A stretch of 64,000 bases of DNA from Novosphingobium sp. (GTDB lineage Bacteria; Pseudomonadota; Alphaproteobacteria; Sphingomonadales; Sphingomonadaceae): the NCBI GenBank assembly GCA_017744735.1, contig JAGIAR010000010.1, positions 1 through 64,000 of the forward strand, given 5' to 3'. The notes under the pieces were generated by a model. The model worked only from the letters and a program-made list of their open reading frames with translations. It was not told the origin of the DNA and made no database searches. The translations under genes were made by a program, and so were the position numbers. This document shows, in pieces, positions 24,888-35,418 of the stretch. How positions within the stretch are numbered: the first letter of the stretch is position 1; each line of letters begins with the position of its first letter.

Positions 24888-27419
24888 TTACAGAACCCGT
24901 TCGCGTTCCTCGATCTCGAACACTTCGAGATTGTCGCCCGGCTTGATGTCGTTGGTATCGGCCAGCACCACGCCGCATTCCAGGCCGGCGCGGACTTCGT
25001 CCACATCGTCCTTGAACCGCCGCAGCGAGGCGATCGTGGTCTTCGACACGATGACGTCGGCGCGGGTGAGACGCGCGTAGAGGCCCTTGCGGATCGCCCC
25101 TTCGAGCACCAGCAGGCCCGCCGCCTTGTCGCGCTTGCCGGCCGGAAACACTTCCTTGACCTCGGCGCGGCCGACCACGTTTTCGATCCGCAGCGGCCCG
25201 AGCTCACCCGCCATCTCCTTCGCGATCTCGTCGGTCAGGTGATAGATGACGTCGTAATACATCATCCGGGTCTTGTTGCGCTCGATCAGCTCGCGCGCCT
25301 TGGCATTGGGACGCACGCCGAAGCCGATGATCGGCGCGCCGCTGGCCGAAGCCAGGGTAACGTCGCTCTCGGTGATCGCGCCGACCCCCGAATGGAGGAT
25401 GCGGACCTTGATCTCGTCGTTCGAGAGGTTGTGCAGCGCGGTGTTGATCGCTTCGACCGAACCCTGCACGTCGCCCTTCACCACCAGCGGGAATTCGACC
25501 ACGCTCTCCTTGTCCTTGAGCGCGGAAAACATCGTGTCGAGGCTCGCCGGAGCGATCGCGGTGCGCTTCTCGGTCGCCTTTTCCTTGCGGTAGGCGGAGA
25601 CTTCGCGGGCACGCTGGTCGTTCTCGACCACCGTCAGCTTGTCGCCCGCCATCGGGATGCCGGCGAGGCCGAGCACTTCGACCGGCAGCGAGGGGCCGGC
25701 GGTCTTGATCTGCTTGCCCTTGTCGTCGACCAGCGCGCGCACGCGGCCGCTTTCGGTGCCCACCACGAAGATGTCGCCGGTCTTCAGCGTGCCGCGGTTG
25801 ATCAGCACGGTCGCGACCGGGCCGCGGCCCTTGTCGAGCTTGGCTTCGATCACGGTCGCTTCGGCGTCGCGGTTCGGGTTCGCCCTGAGCTCGAGCAGCT
25901 CGGCCTGCAGCAGGATCTTCTCGATCAGCGTGTCGAGCCCGGTCTTGGCCTTGGCAGAGACTTCCACGTCCTGCACGTCGCCGCTCATCTCCTCGACCAC
26001 GACTTCGTGCTCGAGCAGGCGTTCGCGGATGCGCTGCGGGTTGGCTTCGGGCTTGTCGACCTTGTTGATCGCCACGATCATCGGCACGCCGGCCGCCTTG
26101 GTGTGCTTGATCGCCTCGATCGTCTGCGGCATCAGCCCGTCGTCGGCCGCGACCACCAGCACCACGATATCGGTCACGTTGGCGCCGCGCTGGCGCATCT
26201 CGGTGAAGGCCGCGTGGCCCGGCGTATCGAGGAAGGTGATCTTGTCGCCGCCCTTGGTGGTGATCTGGTAGGCGCCGATGTGCTGGGTGATCCCGCCGGC
26301 TTCGCCCTTGACCACGTCGGTCCCGCGCAAGGCGTCGAGCAGCGAGGTCTTGCCGTGGTCGACATGGCCCATGATGGTGACGACCGGCGGGCGCGGCTTG
26401 AGCGTCTCGGGCGCATCGACGTCGTCCGAATGGTCGATGTCGACGTCGCTTTCGGAGACGCGCTGGATGCGATGGCCGAATTCCTCGACCAGCAGCTCGG
26501 CCGTGTCCTGGTCGATCGTCTGGTTGATGGTGACCATCATGTCCATGTTGAACAGGGCCTTCACCAGGTCAGAGCCCTTTTCGGCCATGCGGTTGGCGAG
26601 CTCCTGCACCGTGATGGCCTCGGGCACGATCACGTCGCGCACCTGCTTCTCGCGCGGCTGGCTCTGGCCGGCGAAGTGGGCGCGGCGCTCCTTCTCGCGC
26701 GCACGCTTGAGTGCGGCGAGCGACCGGGCGCGGGCGCCCTCGTCGTCGTTGAGCGCGCGGTTGACGGTCAGCTTGCCGCCGCGGCGACGGTCGTCGACCT
26801 GGTTGCTGCGGTTGTGGCCGGCGCCGCCGCCCTTCTTCTCCTCGCGCTTCTTCGGCTCGGGCTTCTTGATCTCGGGCCGGGCGACGGGGGTGAACTTGCG
26901 CGGCGCGGGGGCGCCGGATTCGGCCTTGGCTTCCTCCTCGCCCTGCGCCTCGGCCGGAGCCGCGGCGTCCTCGACCTCGACCGGAGCCGGGGCAGGCGCC
27001 TTGGCGGCCTCTTCCTCCGCGCGGCGATTGTCTTCGGCGCGGCGCTTCTCTTCCTCGAGCGCGCGGGCCTTTTCCTCTTCCTCGCGGCGGGTCATTTCCT
27101 CGAGCGTCGCGAGACGCGCTTCCTCGGCCTCGCGCTGGAGGCGCGCGGTGCGTTCCTGCGGGGTCTCGCCCGGGATGCTGGCCGGCTTCGGCTGCGGCTT
27201 CTGGGCGACCGGCGGCGGAGGCGGCGGCGGAGCGGGCGCGGCAACCGGCGCCGGGGCAGGCGCCTCGCCGGGCTTGACGATCTTGCGGCGCTTCACTTCC
27301 ACGACCACCTTGTTGGTGCGGCCGTGGCTGAAGGTCTGCTTGACCTCGCCCGCTTCGACCGAACGCTTCAGCCCCAGCGGCTTGCGGCCCAGCGTCGGTT
27401 TGTTGTCGGTATCGCTCAT
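24888..27419 (-). CDS. infB: Translation initiation factor IF-2
   Basis: IF-2 brings fMet-tRNA to the 30S P site in a GTP-dependent way. The 843-residue protein has an N-terminal IF2-assoc region, then a long charged Ala/Glu/Lys/Pro stretch (about 50-270), then the G domain starting near [19 protein letters not shown] with the switch DTPGH and NKVD, followed by domains II-IV. The variable N-terminal half is typical of alphaproteobacteria. It is preceded by ylxR with 25 nt and followed by rbfA. Confidence 0.97.
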   Translation of the reverse strand: MSDTDNKPTLGRKPLGLKRSVEAGEVKQTFSHGRTNKVVVEVKRRKIVKPGEAPAPAPVAAPAPPPPPPPVAQKPQPKPASIPGETPQERTARLQREAEEARLATLEEMTRREEEEKARALEEEKRRAEDNRRAEEEAAKAPAPAPVEVEDAAAPAEAQGEEEAKAESGAPAPRKFTPVARPEIKKPEPKKREEKKGGGAGHNRSNQVDDRRRGGKLTVNRALNDDEGARARSLAALKRAREKERRAHFAGQSQPREKQVRDVIVPEAITVQELANRMAEKGSDLVKALFNMDMMVTINQTIDQDTAELLVEEFGHRIQRVSESDVDIDHSDDVDAPETLKPRPPVVTIMGHVDHGKTSLLDALRGTDVVKGEAGGITQHIGAYQITTKGGDKITFLDTPGHAAFTEMRQRGANVTDIVVLVVAADDGLMPQTIEAIKHTKAAGVPMIVAINKVDKPEANPQRIRERLLEHEVVVEEMSGDVQDVEVSAKAKTGLDTLIEKILLQAELLELRANPNRDAEATVIEAKLDKGRGPVATVLINRGTLKTGDIFVVGTESGRVRALVDDKGKQIKTAGPSLPVEVLGLAGIPMAGDKLTVVENDQRAREVSAYRKEKATEKRTAIAPASLDTMFSALKDKESVVEFPLVVKGDVQGSVEAINTALHNLSNDEIKVRILHSGVGAITESDVTLASASGAPIIGFGVRPNAKARELIERNKTRMMYYDVIYHLTDEIAKEMAGELGPLRIENVVGRAEVKEVFPAGKRDKAAGLLVLEGAIRKGLYARLTRADVIVSKTTIASLRRFKDDVDEVRAGLECGVVLADTNDIKPGDNLEVFEIEERERVL

Positions 27420-27444
27420 ACGCCTGCTTCTATCCTTCGTATTC

Positions 27445-28161
27445 TCAATTCGTCGTCATCATCGGGCCCGCGCGGTCGGCCGGTCCTGCAACGGAAGCCT
27501 GTTCGCTCGCGGAATTGGCCCCCGAAAATCGCACCAGGCGCCCCAACGGGATCGCGACCCTTTCGGCCGATCCGGGATCGGCCAGCGCCAGGTGGACGAC
27601 ATTGTCGCGGCCCAATGCCACAGACAGTGCCGCGCGGTCCAGCGGCAAGCGCTCCCCGGTCATGCCCGAGCCCTCCGCGTCCATCCCGACGCGAAAGGCC
27701 TGGTCGAGCTTCCTTGAGCCGTCCTCGCCCGCGTCGGCGGCATGGCCGAGCCAGGCGAGCGCGCCGCCCCGAGCGTGCTCGGCGATGCGGTCCGTACCCA
27801 ATATAAGCTTTCCGGCGCGCATTTCGAGGCCCAGCCGATCGAGCACCGCCTTGCGCAGCGCATCCTCGATCCGCTGCGGCAGATCGGCCGGGATCGCCAG
27901 CGCCGCGCCCTTGAATGCGCGCGCCAGCGCTCCCTTGAGCTTGCCCGAGGCCAGCGCCTGCTCCAGCGCGGCACGATCGACGCCGATCCACGCCCCGCGC
28001 CCGGGCGCACGCGCCAGCGCGTCCGGAAGCACGTCGCCATCGGGAGAGATGGCGAGCCGGATCAGCTCATCCCGCGAAGCGTTTTCGCCGGTGAGGATGC
28101 AGCGCCTCTCCGGCGCTTCCAGGCTGTCGGAACCTAGCGGCTCATTGCGAGGAATCCGCAT
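27445..28161 (-). CDS. ylxR: YlxR/DUF448 RNA-binding protein with C-terminal extension
   Basis: The N-terminal part (about 15-95) is the YlxR (DUF448) fold: [19 protein letters not shown] and [10 protein letters not shown], a small RNA-binding domain encoded between nusA and infB in most bacteria. The C-terminal half resembles an L7Ae-like segment ([20 protein letters not shown]). The total is 238 residues, the long form typical of alphaproteobacteria. The ATG at 28161 has a perfect AGGAGG site 7 nt upstream; it lies inside nusA, overlapping by 20 nt, so translation is coupled. Confidence 0.9.
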   Translation of the reverse strand: MRIPRNEPLGSDSLEAPERRCILTGENASRDELIRLAISPDGDVLPDALARAPGRGAWIGVDRAALEQALASGKLKGALARAFKGAALAIPADLPQRIEDALRKAVLDRLGLEMRAGKLILGTDRIAEHARGGALAWLGHAADAGEDGSRKLDQAFRVGMDAEGSGMTGERLPLDRAALSVALGRDNVVHLALADPGSAERVAIPLGRLVRFSGANSASEQASVAGPADRAGPMMTTN

Positions 28162-29773
28162 CGGCGGCCTCCTCATTGGCGGGTTCGTCGTCGAACCAGT
28201 GGGCGCGCGCGGCCATGATGATCTCGTTGCCCTGCTCTTCGGTCAGGCCGTATTCGCCGAGCACGCCGCCCTTGTCTTCGGGGCGGGCGTTCGGGCGGCG
28301 CAGCTGCGGGCCGTCGGTGTTGCGGCGGCGGGGTTCCGAGCGCTTCTTGGCGATCAGTTCGTCGGTCGCGAGATCGGCGAGATCGTCGAGCGTCTTGATC
28401 CCGGCCTTGCCGAGCGTGACCAGCATGTTCTCGGTCAGGTGCGGCATCTCGGCCAGCGCGTCGTCGACACCGAGCCCGCGACGCTCTTCGCGCGCGGCTT
28501 CCTCATGACGTTCGAGCGCCTCGATCGCGCGCGACTGGAGCTCTTGCGCCAGCTCTTCGTCGAAGCCTTCGATCCCGGCCAGCTCGTCGAGCTGGACATA
28601 GGCGACTTCCTCGAGCTCGGCGAAGCCCTCGGCCACGAGCAGCTGCGAGAGGGTCTCGTCGACGTCGAGCTCTTCCTCGAACATCTTCGAGCGCTCGGCG
28701 AATTCCTTCTGGCGCTTTTCCGAGCTTTCCTGCTCGGTCATGATGTCGATCTGGCTCTCGGTGAGCTGCGAGGCGAGCCGCACGTTCTGGCCGCGGCGGC
28801 CGATCGCGAGGCTGAGCTGGTCGTCCGGAACCACCACTTCGATGCGGCTTTCGTCCTCGTCGATCACCACGCGGCTGACGGTTGCGGGCTGGAGCGCGTT
28901 GACCACGAAGGTCGCCGTGTCCTCGCTCCAGGGGATGATGTCGATCTTCTCGCCCTGCAATTCCTGCACCACCGCCTGGACGCGGCTGCCCTTCATGCCG
29001 ACGCAGGCGCCGACCGGATCGATGCTGCTGTCGCGGCTGATCACGCCGATCTTGGCGCGGCTGCCCGGATCGCGGGCGGCGGCCTTGATCTCGATGATGC
29101 CGTCGTAGATTTCGGGCACTTCCTGCGCGAACAGCTTCTTCATGAATTCGGGATGCGCGCGGCTGAGGAAGATCTGCGGACCGCGGTTGTTGCGTTCGAC
29201 CTTCATGATCAGCGCGCGGACGCGCTCGCCGACGCGCGCGGCTTCGCGCGGGATCTGCTGGTCGCGGCGGATCACGCCCTCGGCGCGGCCGAGGTTGACG
29301 ATCACATGTCCGAACTCGACCGACTTGATTACCCCGGTGATCACTTCGTTCGCGCGGTCCTTGAATTCCTCGTACTGGCGCTCGCGCTCGGCATCGCGGA
29401 CCTTCTGGAAGATCACCTGCTTCGCGCTCTGCGCGTCGATGCGGCCGAGATCGACCGGCGGCAGCGGATCGACGATGAAATCGCCCAGCTTGGCATCGGC
29501 CTGGAGCTTCTGCGCGGCCTTCAGATCGACCTGCTTGAAGTAGTCCTCGACCTCTTCGACCACTTCGACGACGCGCCACAGGCGCAGGTCGCCGGTGCGC
29601 GGATCGAGCTTGGCGCGGATGTCGTTCTCGGCGCCGTACCGGGCGCGCGCGGCCTTCTGGATCGCCTCTTCCATCGCCTCGATGACGATCGCCTTGTCGA
29701 TCATCTTCTCGGTGGCGACCGAGTTCGCGATTGCGAGCAGCTCGGCCTTGTTGGCGGAAATTGCACTGGCCAT
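28142..29773 (-). CDS. nusA: Transcription termination/antitermination factor NusA
   Basis: NusA binds RNA polymerase and controls pausing, termination and antitermination. The 543-residue protein has the N-terminal polymerase-binding domain, an S1 domain ([20 protein letters not shown]), two KH domains ([20 protein letters not shown] and [18 protein letters not shown]) and C-terminal helix-hairpin repeats around [12 protein letters not shown] and ITTL-like [14 protein letters not shown]. The last 20 residues are acidic. It follows rimP by 5 nt. Confidence 0.97.
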   Translation of the reverse strand: MASAISANKAELLAIANSVATEKMIDKAIVIEAMEEAIQKAARARYGAENDIRAKLDPRTGDLRLWRVVEVVEEVEDYFKQVDLKAAQKLQADAKLGDFIVDPLPPVDLGRIDAQSAKQVIFQKVRDAERERQYEEFKDRANEVITGVIKSVEFGHVIVNLGRAEGVIRRDQQIPREAARVGERVRALIMKVERNNRGPQIFLSRAHPEFMKKLFAQEVPEIYDGIIEIKAAARDPGSRAKIGVISRDSSIDPVGACVGMKGSRVQAVVQELQGEKIDIIPWSEDTATFVVNALQPATVSRVVIDEDESRIEVVVPDDQLSLAIGRRGQNVRLASQLTESQIDIMTEQESSEKRQKEFAERSKMFEEELDVDETLSQLLVAEGFAELEEVAYVQLDELAGIEGFDEELAQELQSRAIEALERHEEAAREERRGLGVDDALAEMPHLTENMLVTLGKAGIKTLDDLADLATDELIAKKRSEPRRRNTDGPQLRRPNARPEDKGGVLGEYGLTEEQGNEIIMAARAHWFDDEPANEEAADADSSQ

Positions 29774-29778
29774 GGGTA

Positions 29779-30348
29779 TCAGCCTTCCTCTTCTTCGAGA
29801 ATCTCGTCCGCGCCGGTCGTATCGAGCGGGCGGGTGGCGGCGATCAGCCGGTCGGTCAGGACCAGCTTCGCCGAATGAACCAGATCGAGCGGGAACGAAA
29901 TCCGCCCGACCTTCGAATCCTGCACGGCGACCGTGTCGCCCTCGAGCCCGATCAAGTCGCCCTTCACGGTCTTGCGCGGTTTGCCGTCGTCCCCCGCGAC
30001 CGCCTCGGTCAGCGCGATGCGCACTTCGTGCCCGGCCCAGTCGGCATAGTCCTTCGGCCGGGTCAGCGGCCGGTCGATCCCGGGCGAGGACACTTCGAGC
30101 CGATAGGCCCCTTCGACCAGCACTTCGCCCGATTCTTCCAGCGCGTCGATAATATCAGAAACGCGGTGCGAAAGCGCGGCGCATTGTTCGATCACCAGCT
30201 GCCCGGTCGCCGGGTCTTCCGCCATGATCTGCAGCGCAGGCTCGCCCTCGCCCGCCTCGGCCCCGATCATCTTCACGCGCACGAGCTCGAACCCCAGGGC
30301 TTTCGCCTCGGGCTCGATCACTTCGGTAAGGCGCGCGATATCGGCCAC
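29779..30348 (-). CDS. rimP: Ribosome maturation factor RimP
   Basis: RimP is needed for maturation of the 30S subunit. The 189-residue protein has the two-domain pattern: ALGFELVRVKMIG with LQIMAED, then CAALSHRVSDIIDALE, YRLEVSSPGIDRPLTRPKDY. The start is a GTG at 30348 with a GGAG site 7 nt ahead. The C-terminus is Glu rich. It is the first gene of the nusA-infB operon, with a sigma70-like promoter and a small leader hairpin upstream. Confidence 0.94.
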   Translation of the reverse strand: MADIARLTEVIEPEAKALGFELVRVKMIGAEAGEGEPALQIMAEDPATGQLVIEQCAALSHRVSDIIDALEESGEVLVEGAYRLEVSSPGIDRPLTRPKDYADWAGHEVRIALTEAVAGDDGKPRKTVKGDLIGLEGDTVAVQDSKVGRISFPLDLVHSAKLVLTDRLIAATRPLDTTGADEILEEEEG

Positions 30349-30370
30349 TCAAATCTCCGGTTTCCTCGCC

Positions 30371-30506
30371 TCCCCCTCGATGGGGGAAGAAGGGTTATCC
30401 GACATGCCGCAACGGGGTTTGGTGCCGGCCCCTTTCGGCGCCAGCCCGGACGTTGCTACCAATGTCGGGATGGCGGGCAAATAGGCGCTCGGCGCGCCGA
30501 TTGCAA
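30371..30506 (-). promoter_or_regulatory. Candidate promoter and leader hairpin of the rimP-nusA-infB operon
   Basis: On the minus strand TTGCAA (30506-30501), 17 nt, TATTTG (30483-30478) resembles a sigma70 promoter about 130 nt before rimP. The leader then contains a hairpin TCCCCC-tcgat-GGGGGA (30371-30387) close to the ribosome site. In E. coli this operon is autoregulated through its leader; whether this hairpin does the same is unknown. Confidence 0.5.
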
Positions 30507-30528
30507 GCGCTCGTTCGGCAATGCGGGA

Positions 30529-31719
30529 TCAACGCCCCGCCATCGCCTCGGCATAGACCGCGAGCACATTCCCCACCGAATCGCTCCAGTTGAATTCCAG
30601 GCTCGCCCGCTGCGCCGCGAGGGCGATGCCCCGCCGGGTCGGCGGATCGGCGAGCAATGCCGCAAGCGCGGCAGCATAGGCCGGCGGATCGTTCGGTGGG
30701 CACAGGATCCCGTTCTCGTGCGGCGCGATCAGCGCGCGGGTGCTGGGCGCGTCCGCGGCTACGATCGCCAGACCGGCCGCCATCGCCTCAAGCACGACAT
30801 TGCCGAAGGCCTCCGTCACGCTGGGATTGAACAATATGTCGGCGCTTGCGACCGCGCGCCACAGGCTCTCGCCGTCGAGATGCCCGAGAAAGACGCCGCG
30901 CGGCAGCATGGCTTCGAACCGCTTGCGCTCGGGCCCGTCGCCGATGACCATGGGCCTCAATCCGGGAAATTCCCGCTCGAGCAGCCCGATCGCCTCGGCG
31001 AACATGTCGATGCCCTTTTCGCGGACGAGCCGGCCGAAGAACAGCACGATCGGCGCGTCGTCCGCGTAGCCGAGCGACCTGCGCCACGCCAAATCGCGGC
31101 GCGCTGGCGAAAAATCGCCGTGCTCGACACCCCGGTGCCACAGCCGCGTGCGCTGTGCGCCGTAACGCGCGGCGAGTTCGGCCATGATCGGGCGGTTGGG
31201 GGCAAGGATGAAATCGCTGCGGTCGTAGAACCGGTCGAGGTGGCCCTCCACCAACCCACGGATCCAGCCGAGACCATAGAAGCCGAAATAGGTTTCGAAC
31301 CGCGTGTGGAGGCTGGCGACGACAGGAATGCGATGGGCGCCGGCCCACTTCGAGGCCGCATTGCCAAGCGGGTCGGGCGCCGAGACATGCACCAGATCGG
31401 GCGCGAAGCCGGCAAGATCCTCGCGAATGCGCCGCGGCATGCCCAACGCGACCCGGAACTCGCCATGCCCCGGAAACGGAATCGACGGGACCGAGATCAG
31501 CGTCCCGGCGGGCTCGAACGCGGGGGTGCGGGTGGTCGGCGAATAGATGCGGAATTCGATGTTTGCGCTATCCGACGCGTCGCGCACCACCCGATTGAGC
31601 GCGCGGTTCGCGCCGTCGCGCAGATAATTGTAATTGCCCGAGAACAGCGCCACGCGAAGCGGCCGACCGAGCCCGGACGACCGCGGTTCGCTGCTTGGCA
31701 ATGGGCGTTCGAGGAGCAT
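30529..31719 (-). CDS. GT4 family glycosyltransferase
   Basis: A 396-residue glycosyltransferase with the GT-B fold. The N-terminal half has GNYNYLRDGANRALNRVV, the acceptor side; the C-terminal half has LFFGRLVREKGIDMF, MVIGDGPERKRFEAML and the donor-site motif NPSVTEAFGNVVLEAMA with the conserved EAFG...E. Enzymes of this branch add sugars to diacylglycerol or phosphatidylinositol-type acceptors (MgtA, PimB and glucuronosyl-DAG synthases), but the exact activity is not fixed by sequence. A close paralog starts at 62969. Both share HTRFETY and the FAPTTR/YSPTTR blocks. Confidence 0.88.
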   Translation of the reverse strand: MLLERPLPSSEPRSSGLGRPLRVALFSGNYNYLRDGANRALNRVVRDASDSANIEFRIYSPTTRTPAFEPAGTLISVPSIPFPGHGEFRVALGMPRRIREDLAGFAPDLVHVSAPDPLGNAASKWAGAHRIPVVASLHTRFETYFGFYGLGWIRGLVEGHLDRFYDRSDFILAPNRPIMAELAARYGAQRTRLWHRGVEHGDFSPARRDLAWRRSLGYADDAPIVLFFGRLVREKGIDMFAEAIGLLEREFPGLRPMVIGDGPERKRFEAMLPRGVFLGHLDGESLWRAVASADILFNPSVTEAFGNVVLEAMAAGLAIVAADAPSTRALIAPHENGILCPPNDPPAYAAALAALLADPPTRRGIALAAQRASLEFNWSDSVGNVLAVYAEAMAGR

Positions 31720-31896
31720 CGCGGTCAGGCTCCGCCAGCCCGGCAGAGCGGCGGATCAAGCCTCACTTTCCGATCACGCCGCCCACCCATCGGTCCTCGG
31801 CCGCCTCCGGCTCGCAAACTGCTCGGACGCCCATGAACACCCGCACCTGAACCGCACGCGAACGCGGCCGGGCCGACGGAAAAATTCCCGCTGGGG

Positions 31897-32919
<1,023 letters not shown>

Positions 32920-32937
32920 GCGCCGCTCGATAGCGCA

Positions 32938-32989
32938 AATTCCCAACAGGTAGCAATATTTCCCAAACCGACTTTTGTCCCACGCGGGA
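32938..32989 (+). promoter_or_regulatory. PspF upstream activating sites of the psp operon
   Basis: AATTCCCAACA (32938-32948), TTCCCAA (32960-32966) and the palindrome TCCC-acgc-GGGA (32978-32989) lie between pspF and the sigma54 promoter. The first motif recurs exactly ahead of the second sigma54 unit (51340-51350). The spacing from the end of the first motif to the -24 box is 72 nt. Confidence 0.65.
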
Positions 32990-33020
32990 AAAATGGCCGA
33001 TTTCGGCCCTCCGTGGGAAT

Positions 33021-33035
33021 TGGCACACCCTTTGC
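33021..33035 (+). promoter_or_regulatory. Sigma54 promoter of the psp operon
   Basis: TGGCAC-accct-TTGC is a perfect match to the -24/-12 consensus, with the GG and GC dinucleotides 10 nt apart. Transcription should start about 30 nt before the first small ORF at 33074. Confidence 0.93.
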
Positions 33036-33073
33036 AAAACGGCTTTCATCGGAATTCAGAGGGAAATATCACC

Positions 33074-33229
33074 ATGTACGACCGCCGCTTCTTCTCCAGC
33101 AATCTGGGCAAGGCCGCGATCATCAGCATCGCCGCGATGCTGGCCTTCAACGTGCTGACGCTCAGCCAGCAGCTCCAGGCGGCCCCCGTGCCGCTGGCGC
33201 ATGCCGGCGCGACTGTGGAACTCGCGTGA
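33074..33229 (+). CDS. Small membrane protein at the head of the psp operon (51 aa)
   Basis: The ATG at 33074 has an AGAGGGA site and opens a 51-codon frame with one hydrophobic helix (KAAIISIAAMLAFNVLTL) and a short polar tail. It is the first gene after the sigma54 promoter. I know no functional name for it. Its layout resembles the 40-residue peptide at the head of the other PspF-type unit (51184), including the SS-N start before the helix. Its stop overlaps a GTG that is in frame with pspA. Confidence 0.75.
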   Translation: MYDRRFFSSNLGKAAIISIAAMLAFNVLTLSQQLQAAPVPLAHAGATVELA

Positions 33230-33420
33230 GCGACCACGACCTCAATCCGCTCGCCCCCCTCGGGCCGGAGCGCCGGGATCGCAACGAAGGCGGGTTCCAG
33301 TCCCCCCGTCTTGACGGCGCTTCGGCCCAACCGCATCGTTCGCGCCTCGACGCCGAGGTCGAGCGGTTGCGGCAGAGCCCCACACCGACCCGTAACGCAC
33401 AGATTGCAGGAGTCCCCTGG

Positions 33421-34107
33421 ATGGGCATTTTCTCGCGCACCCGCGACATCATCGCCGCGAACTTCAACGAGCTTCTCGACCAGGCGGACGACCCGTCCAA
33501 GATGATCCGCATGATCATCCTCGAAATGGAAGAGACGCTGGTGGAAGTCCGCGCGAGCGCGGCGCGCACCATCGCCGACCAGAAGGAGATGCACCGCCAC
33601 ACGGTCAAGCTCGACCGGCTGCAGGCCGACTGGGCGGACAAGGCGCAGCTCGCCCTCTCGAAGGACCGCGAGGATCTGGCCCGCGCGGCGCTGGTCGAAA
33701 AGAAGAAGGCGGCCGACATGGCGGACCAGCTCAAGGCCGAGATCGCCGTGCTCGACGATGCGCTGCGCGCCTATGAGGACGACATCCAGAAGCTGCAGAA
33801 CCGCCTGCGCGAGGCGCGCAGCCGCCAGACCCAGATCGCCGCGCGGCTCGAAAGCGCCGAGAACCGGGTCAAGCTGCGCACGCTGCTCTCGACCGAGCGG
33901 GTCGACGACGCGCTGGCGCGGTTCGACCAGCTCGAACGCCGGGTCGATTACGCCGAGGGCCGCGCCGATGCGCTGAACATCGCGCAGGGCGGCCCGCCGA
34001 GCCTGGCGGACGAGATCGCCGCGCTCGAGGGCTCGGACAAGATCGATGCCGAACTGGAAGAAATGAAGCGCGCCCTCGGTATGGGCGACGAACACAAGGG
34101 GGACTGA
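33421..34107 (+). CDS. pspA: Phage shock protein A
   Basis: PspA (228 residues) is an ESCRT-III-like coiled-coil protein that binds stressed inner membrane and also inhibits PspF. The family start MGIFSRTRDIIAANFNELLD, an amphipathic membrane-binding helix, begins at 33421 after an AGGAG site. Long coiled coils follow (DQKEMHRHTVKLDRLQADW, DDIQKLQNRLREARSRQTQ). The frame is open upstream to a GTG at 33226, which overlaps the preceding stop and would add 65 residues rich in charged and Pro residues. I prefer the standard start, but both could be used. Confidence 0.95.
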   Translation: MGIFSRTRDIIAANFNELLDQADDPSKMIRMIILEMEETLVEVRASAARTIADQKEMHRHTVKLDRLQADWADKAQLALSKDREDLARAALVEKKKAADMADQLKAEIAVLDDALRAYEDDIQKLQNRLREARSRQTQIAARLESAENRVKLRTLLSTERVDDALARFDQLERRVDYAEGRADALNIAQGGPPSLADEIAALEGSDKIDAELEEMKRALGMGDEHKGD

Positions 34108-34110
34108 TCC

Positions 34111-34407
34111 GTGGATCAAGCGATTATCATTGTCCCGGCGATTTTCATCGGGCTGCCGTGGATCATCTTCCACTACATCACCAAGTGGAAGACCGCCGCG
34201 ACGCTGACCAACGACGACGAGACCCTGCTGGAAGAGCTCTACCAGCTCGCCAAGCGGCTCGACGAGCGGATGGACACGGTCGAACGGCTGGTCGCGTCGG
34301 ACAATCCCGATTTCAATCCGGCCCGGATCATTCCGGATCTCGAAACCGACAACCAGAAGCTGCGCGAGCTCGACCGGCTGATGGCGATCAAGGGAGGCAA
34401 GAAGTGA
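34111..34407 (+). CDS. pspB: Phage shock protein B
   Basis: PspB (98 residues, GTG start) has one N-terminal membrane helix (IIIVPAIFIGLPWIIFHYI), a short basic turn, then a cytoplasmic coiled coil (EELYQLAKRLDERMDTVERL). With PspC it senses membrane stress and recruits PspA. The C-terminal 30 residues (DNPDFNPARIIPDLETDNQK) extend the enterobacterial form. It starts 3 nt after the pspA stop; its stop overlaps the pspC start. Confidence 0.9.
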   Translation: MDQAIIIVPAIFIGLPWIIFHYITKWKTAATLTNDDETLLEELYQLAKRLDERMDTVERLVASDNPDFNPARIIPDLETDNQKLRELDRLMAIKGGKK

Positions 34408-34784
34408 ACGGCCCGCGCACCACGCTCTATCGCGACAAGCAGAACGGCAAGTTCATGGGCGTCTGCTCGGGGATCGCGGATTACACCGGGATCAACGTGC
34501 ACTGGATCCGCCTGGCCCTCGTGATCTCGGTCTTTACCCCGATGTCGGGCCTTACGGTCCCGGGCTATTTCATCGCCGGCTTCGTGCTCAACAAAAAGCC
34601 CGCCGGGCTTTACGAGGACCGTGCGGAGCAGCGCTATTGGCAGCGCGTGCGCCAGAGCCCGAAGCGCACCGCGCGCGAGATCCGCGCCCGCTTCCGCGAC
34701 ATCGACCACCGCTTGGCCGAGGTCGAGAACTATTACGTGAGCAACAACGCGCGGCTTTCGGCCGAGATCGAACGCCTGCGCTGA
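34404..34784 (+). CDS. pspC: Phage shock protein C
   Basis: The GTG at 34404 overlaps the pspB stop (GTGA) and opens a 126-residue protein with the PspC domain: LYRDKQNGKFMGVCSGIADY, then INVHWIRLALVISVF and a second hydrophobic stretch GYFIAGFVLNKKP. A C-terminal helix (RDIDHRLAEVENYYV) follows, as in full-length PspC. It sits in the inner membrane and with PspB relieves PspA inhibition of PspF. The 69-residue PspC-like protein at 50856-51065 is a shortened relative. Confidence 0.93.
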   Translation: MNGPRTTLYRDKQNGKFMGVCSGIADYTGINVHWIRLALVISVFTPMSGLTVPGYFIAGFVLNKKPAGLYEDRAEQRYWQRVRQSPKRTAREIRARFRDIDHRLAEVENYYVSNNARLSAEIERLR

Positions 34785-34814
34785 CCAGTCATCGCTTTTG
34801 AGGGAAGCAACGCC

Positions 34815-35102
34815 ATGGATTTCTTTGACCTGGCCCCTTTCGCCCCGTTCCTGATGGTCGTCGGGATTGTCTGGGTCCGCTCGCGGGCGAAGCTCGAGGA
34901 GAAGCGGATCGAGGCCGGCCTGATCGACAACGGCAAGGGCGACGAGCGCCGCGAGAACCGGATCGGCGAATTGGAGGAGCGCGTGCGCGTGCTCGAACGG
35001 ATCGTCACCAGCGGCGGCTACGACCTCGCCAACCGGATCGAGGCGCTCAGAGACGACACCGACACGGTGCGGACCGGCCGCCAGCCCGCGCGGCAATTCT
35101 GA
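34815..35102 (+). CDS. PspB-like small membrane/coiled-coil protein, array member 1
   Basis: A 95-residue protein: one N-terminal helix (FLMVVGIVWVRSRAKL) and then a charged coiled coil ending in VRVLERIVTSGGYDLANRI and EALRD. This tail block recurs in five of the six genes that follow pspC, in weaker form in the last and in PspB itself. It begins 30 nt after pspC in the same direction, so it is probably transcribed from the sigma54 psp promoter. The function is not known; by form it could be a further PspB-type membrane sensor or scaffold. Confidence 0.8.
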   Translation: MDFFDLAPFAPFLMVVGIVWVRSRAKLEEKRIEAGLIDNGKGDERRENRIGELEERVRVLERIVTSGGYDLANRIEALRDDTDTVRTGRQPARQF

Positions 35103-35127
35103 GACTGCGGGCAAGGGAGGCTTTTCG

Positions 35128-35418
35128 ATGGGTGAATTGATCGGACTGGTCGCGGTGGTGATGATCTTCGGCATTCCGATGCTGGCGATCTGGACCAAGC
35201 ACCAGAAGGAAATGCGCCAGCACACCGGCGGTATCGCCGATGGCGACGCGGCGCGGCTGGTTGAGCAGGTCGAAGTGCTGCAGGACCGGGTCGAGGTGCT
35301 CGAACGCATCGTCACCGACCGCGGCTACGACCTCGCGACGCAGATCGAGGCGCTGCGCGACGCGCGCGACACCGTCGCTCAAGCGACCACCCGCAGCCCG
35401 AAGGAGACCACGCGGTGA
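35128..35418 (+). CDS. PspB-like small membrane/coiled-coil protein, array member 2
   Basis: A 96-residue protein with a membrane helix (IGLVAVVMIFGIPMLAIW), a turn KHQKEMRQH and the coiled-coil block VEVLERIVTDRGYDLATQI followed by EALRD. Of the six, its first 20 residues (helix with GIPML, then a polar turn) look most like PspB. The next gene starts by overlapping this stop (GTGA). It may be what annotation programs call PspB or a hypothetical protein. Confidence 0.8.
   Translation: MGELIGLVAVVMIFGIPMLAIWTKHQKEMRQHTGGIADGDAARLVEQVEVLQDRVEVLERIVTDRGYDLATQIEALRDARDTVAQATTRSPKETTR

Noticed and set aside
24723-27806. A 1027-residue open frame antisense to infB
   Set aside because: It mirrors the infB and rbfA codons and shows no family similarity; infB itself is certain.
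28142-28176. ylxR starting at the ATG at 28176
   Set aside because: The in-frame ATG at 28161 has a perfect AGGAGG site at proper spacing, whereas 28176 has none.
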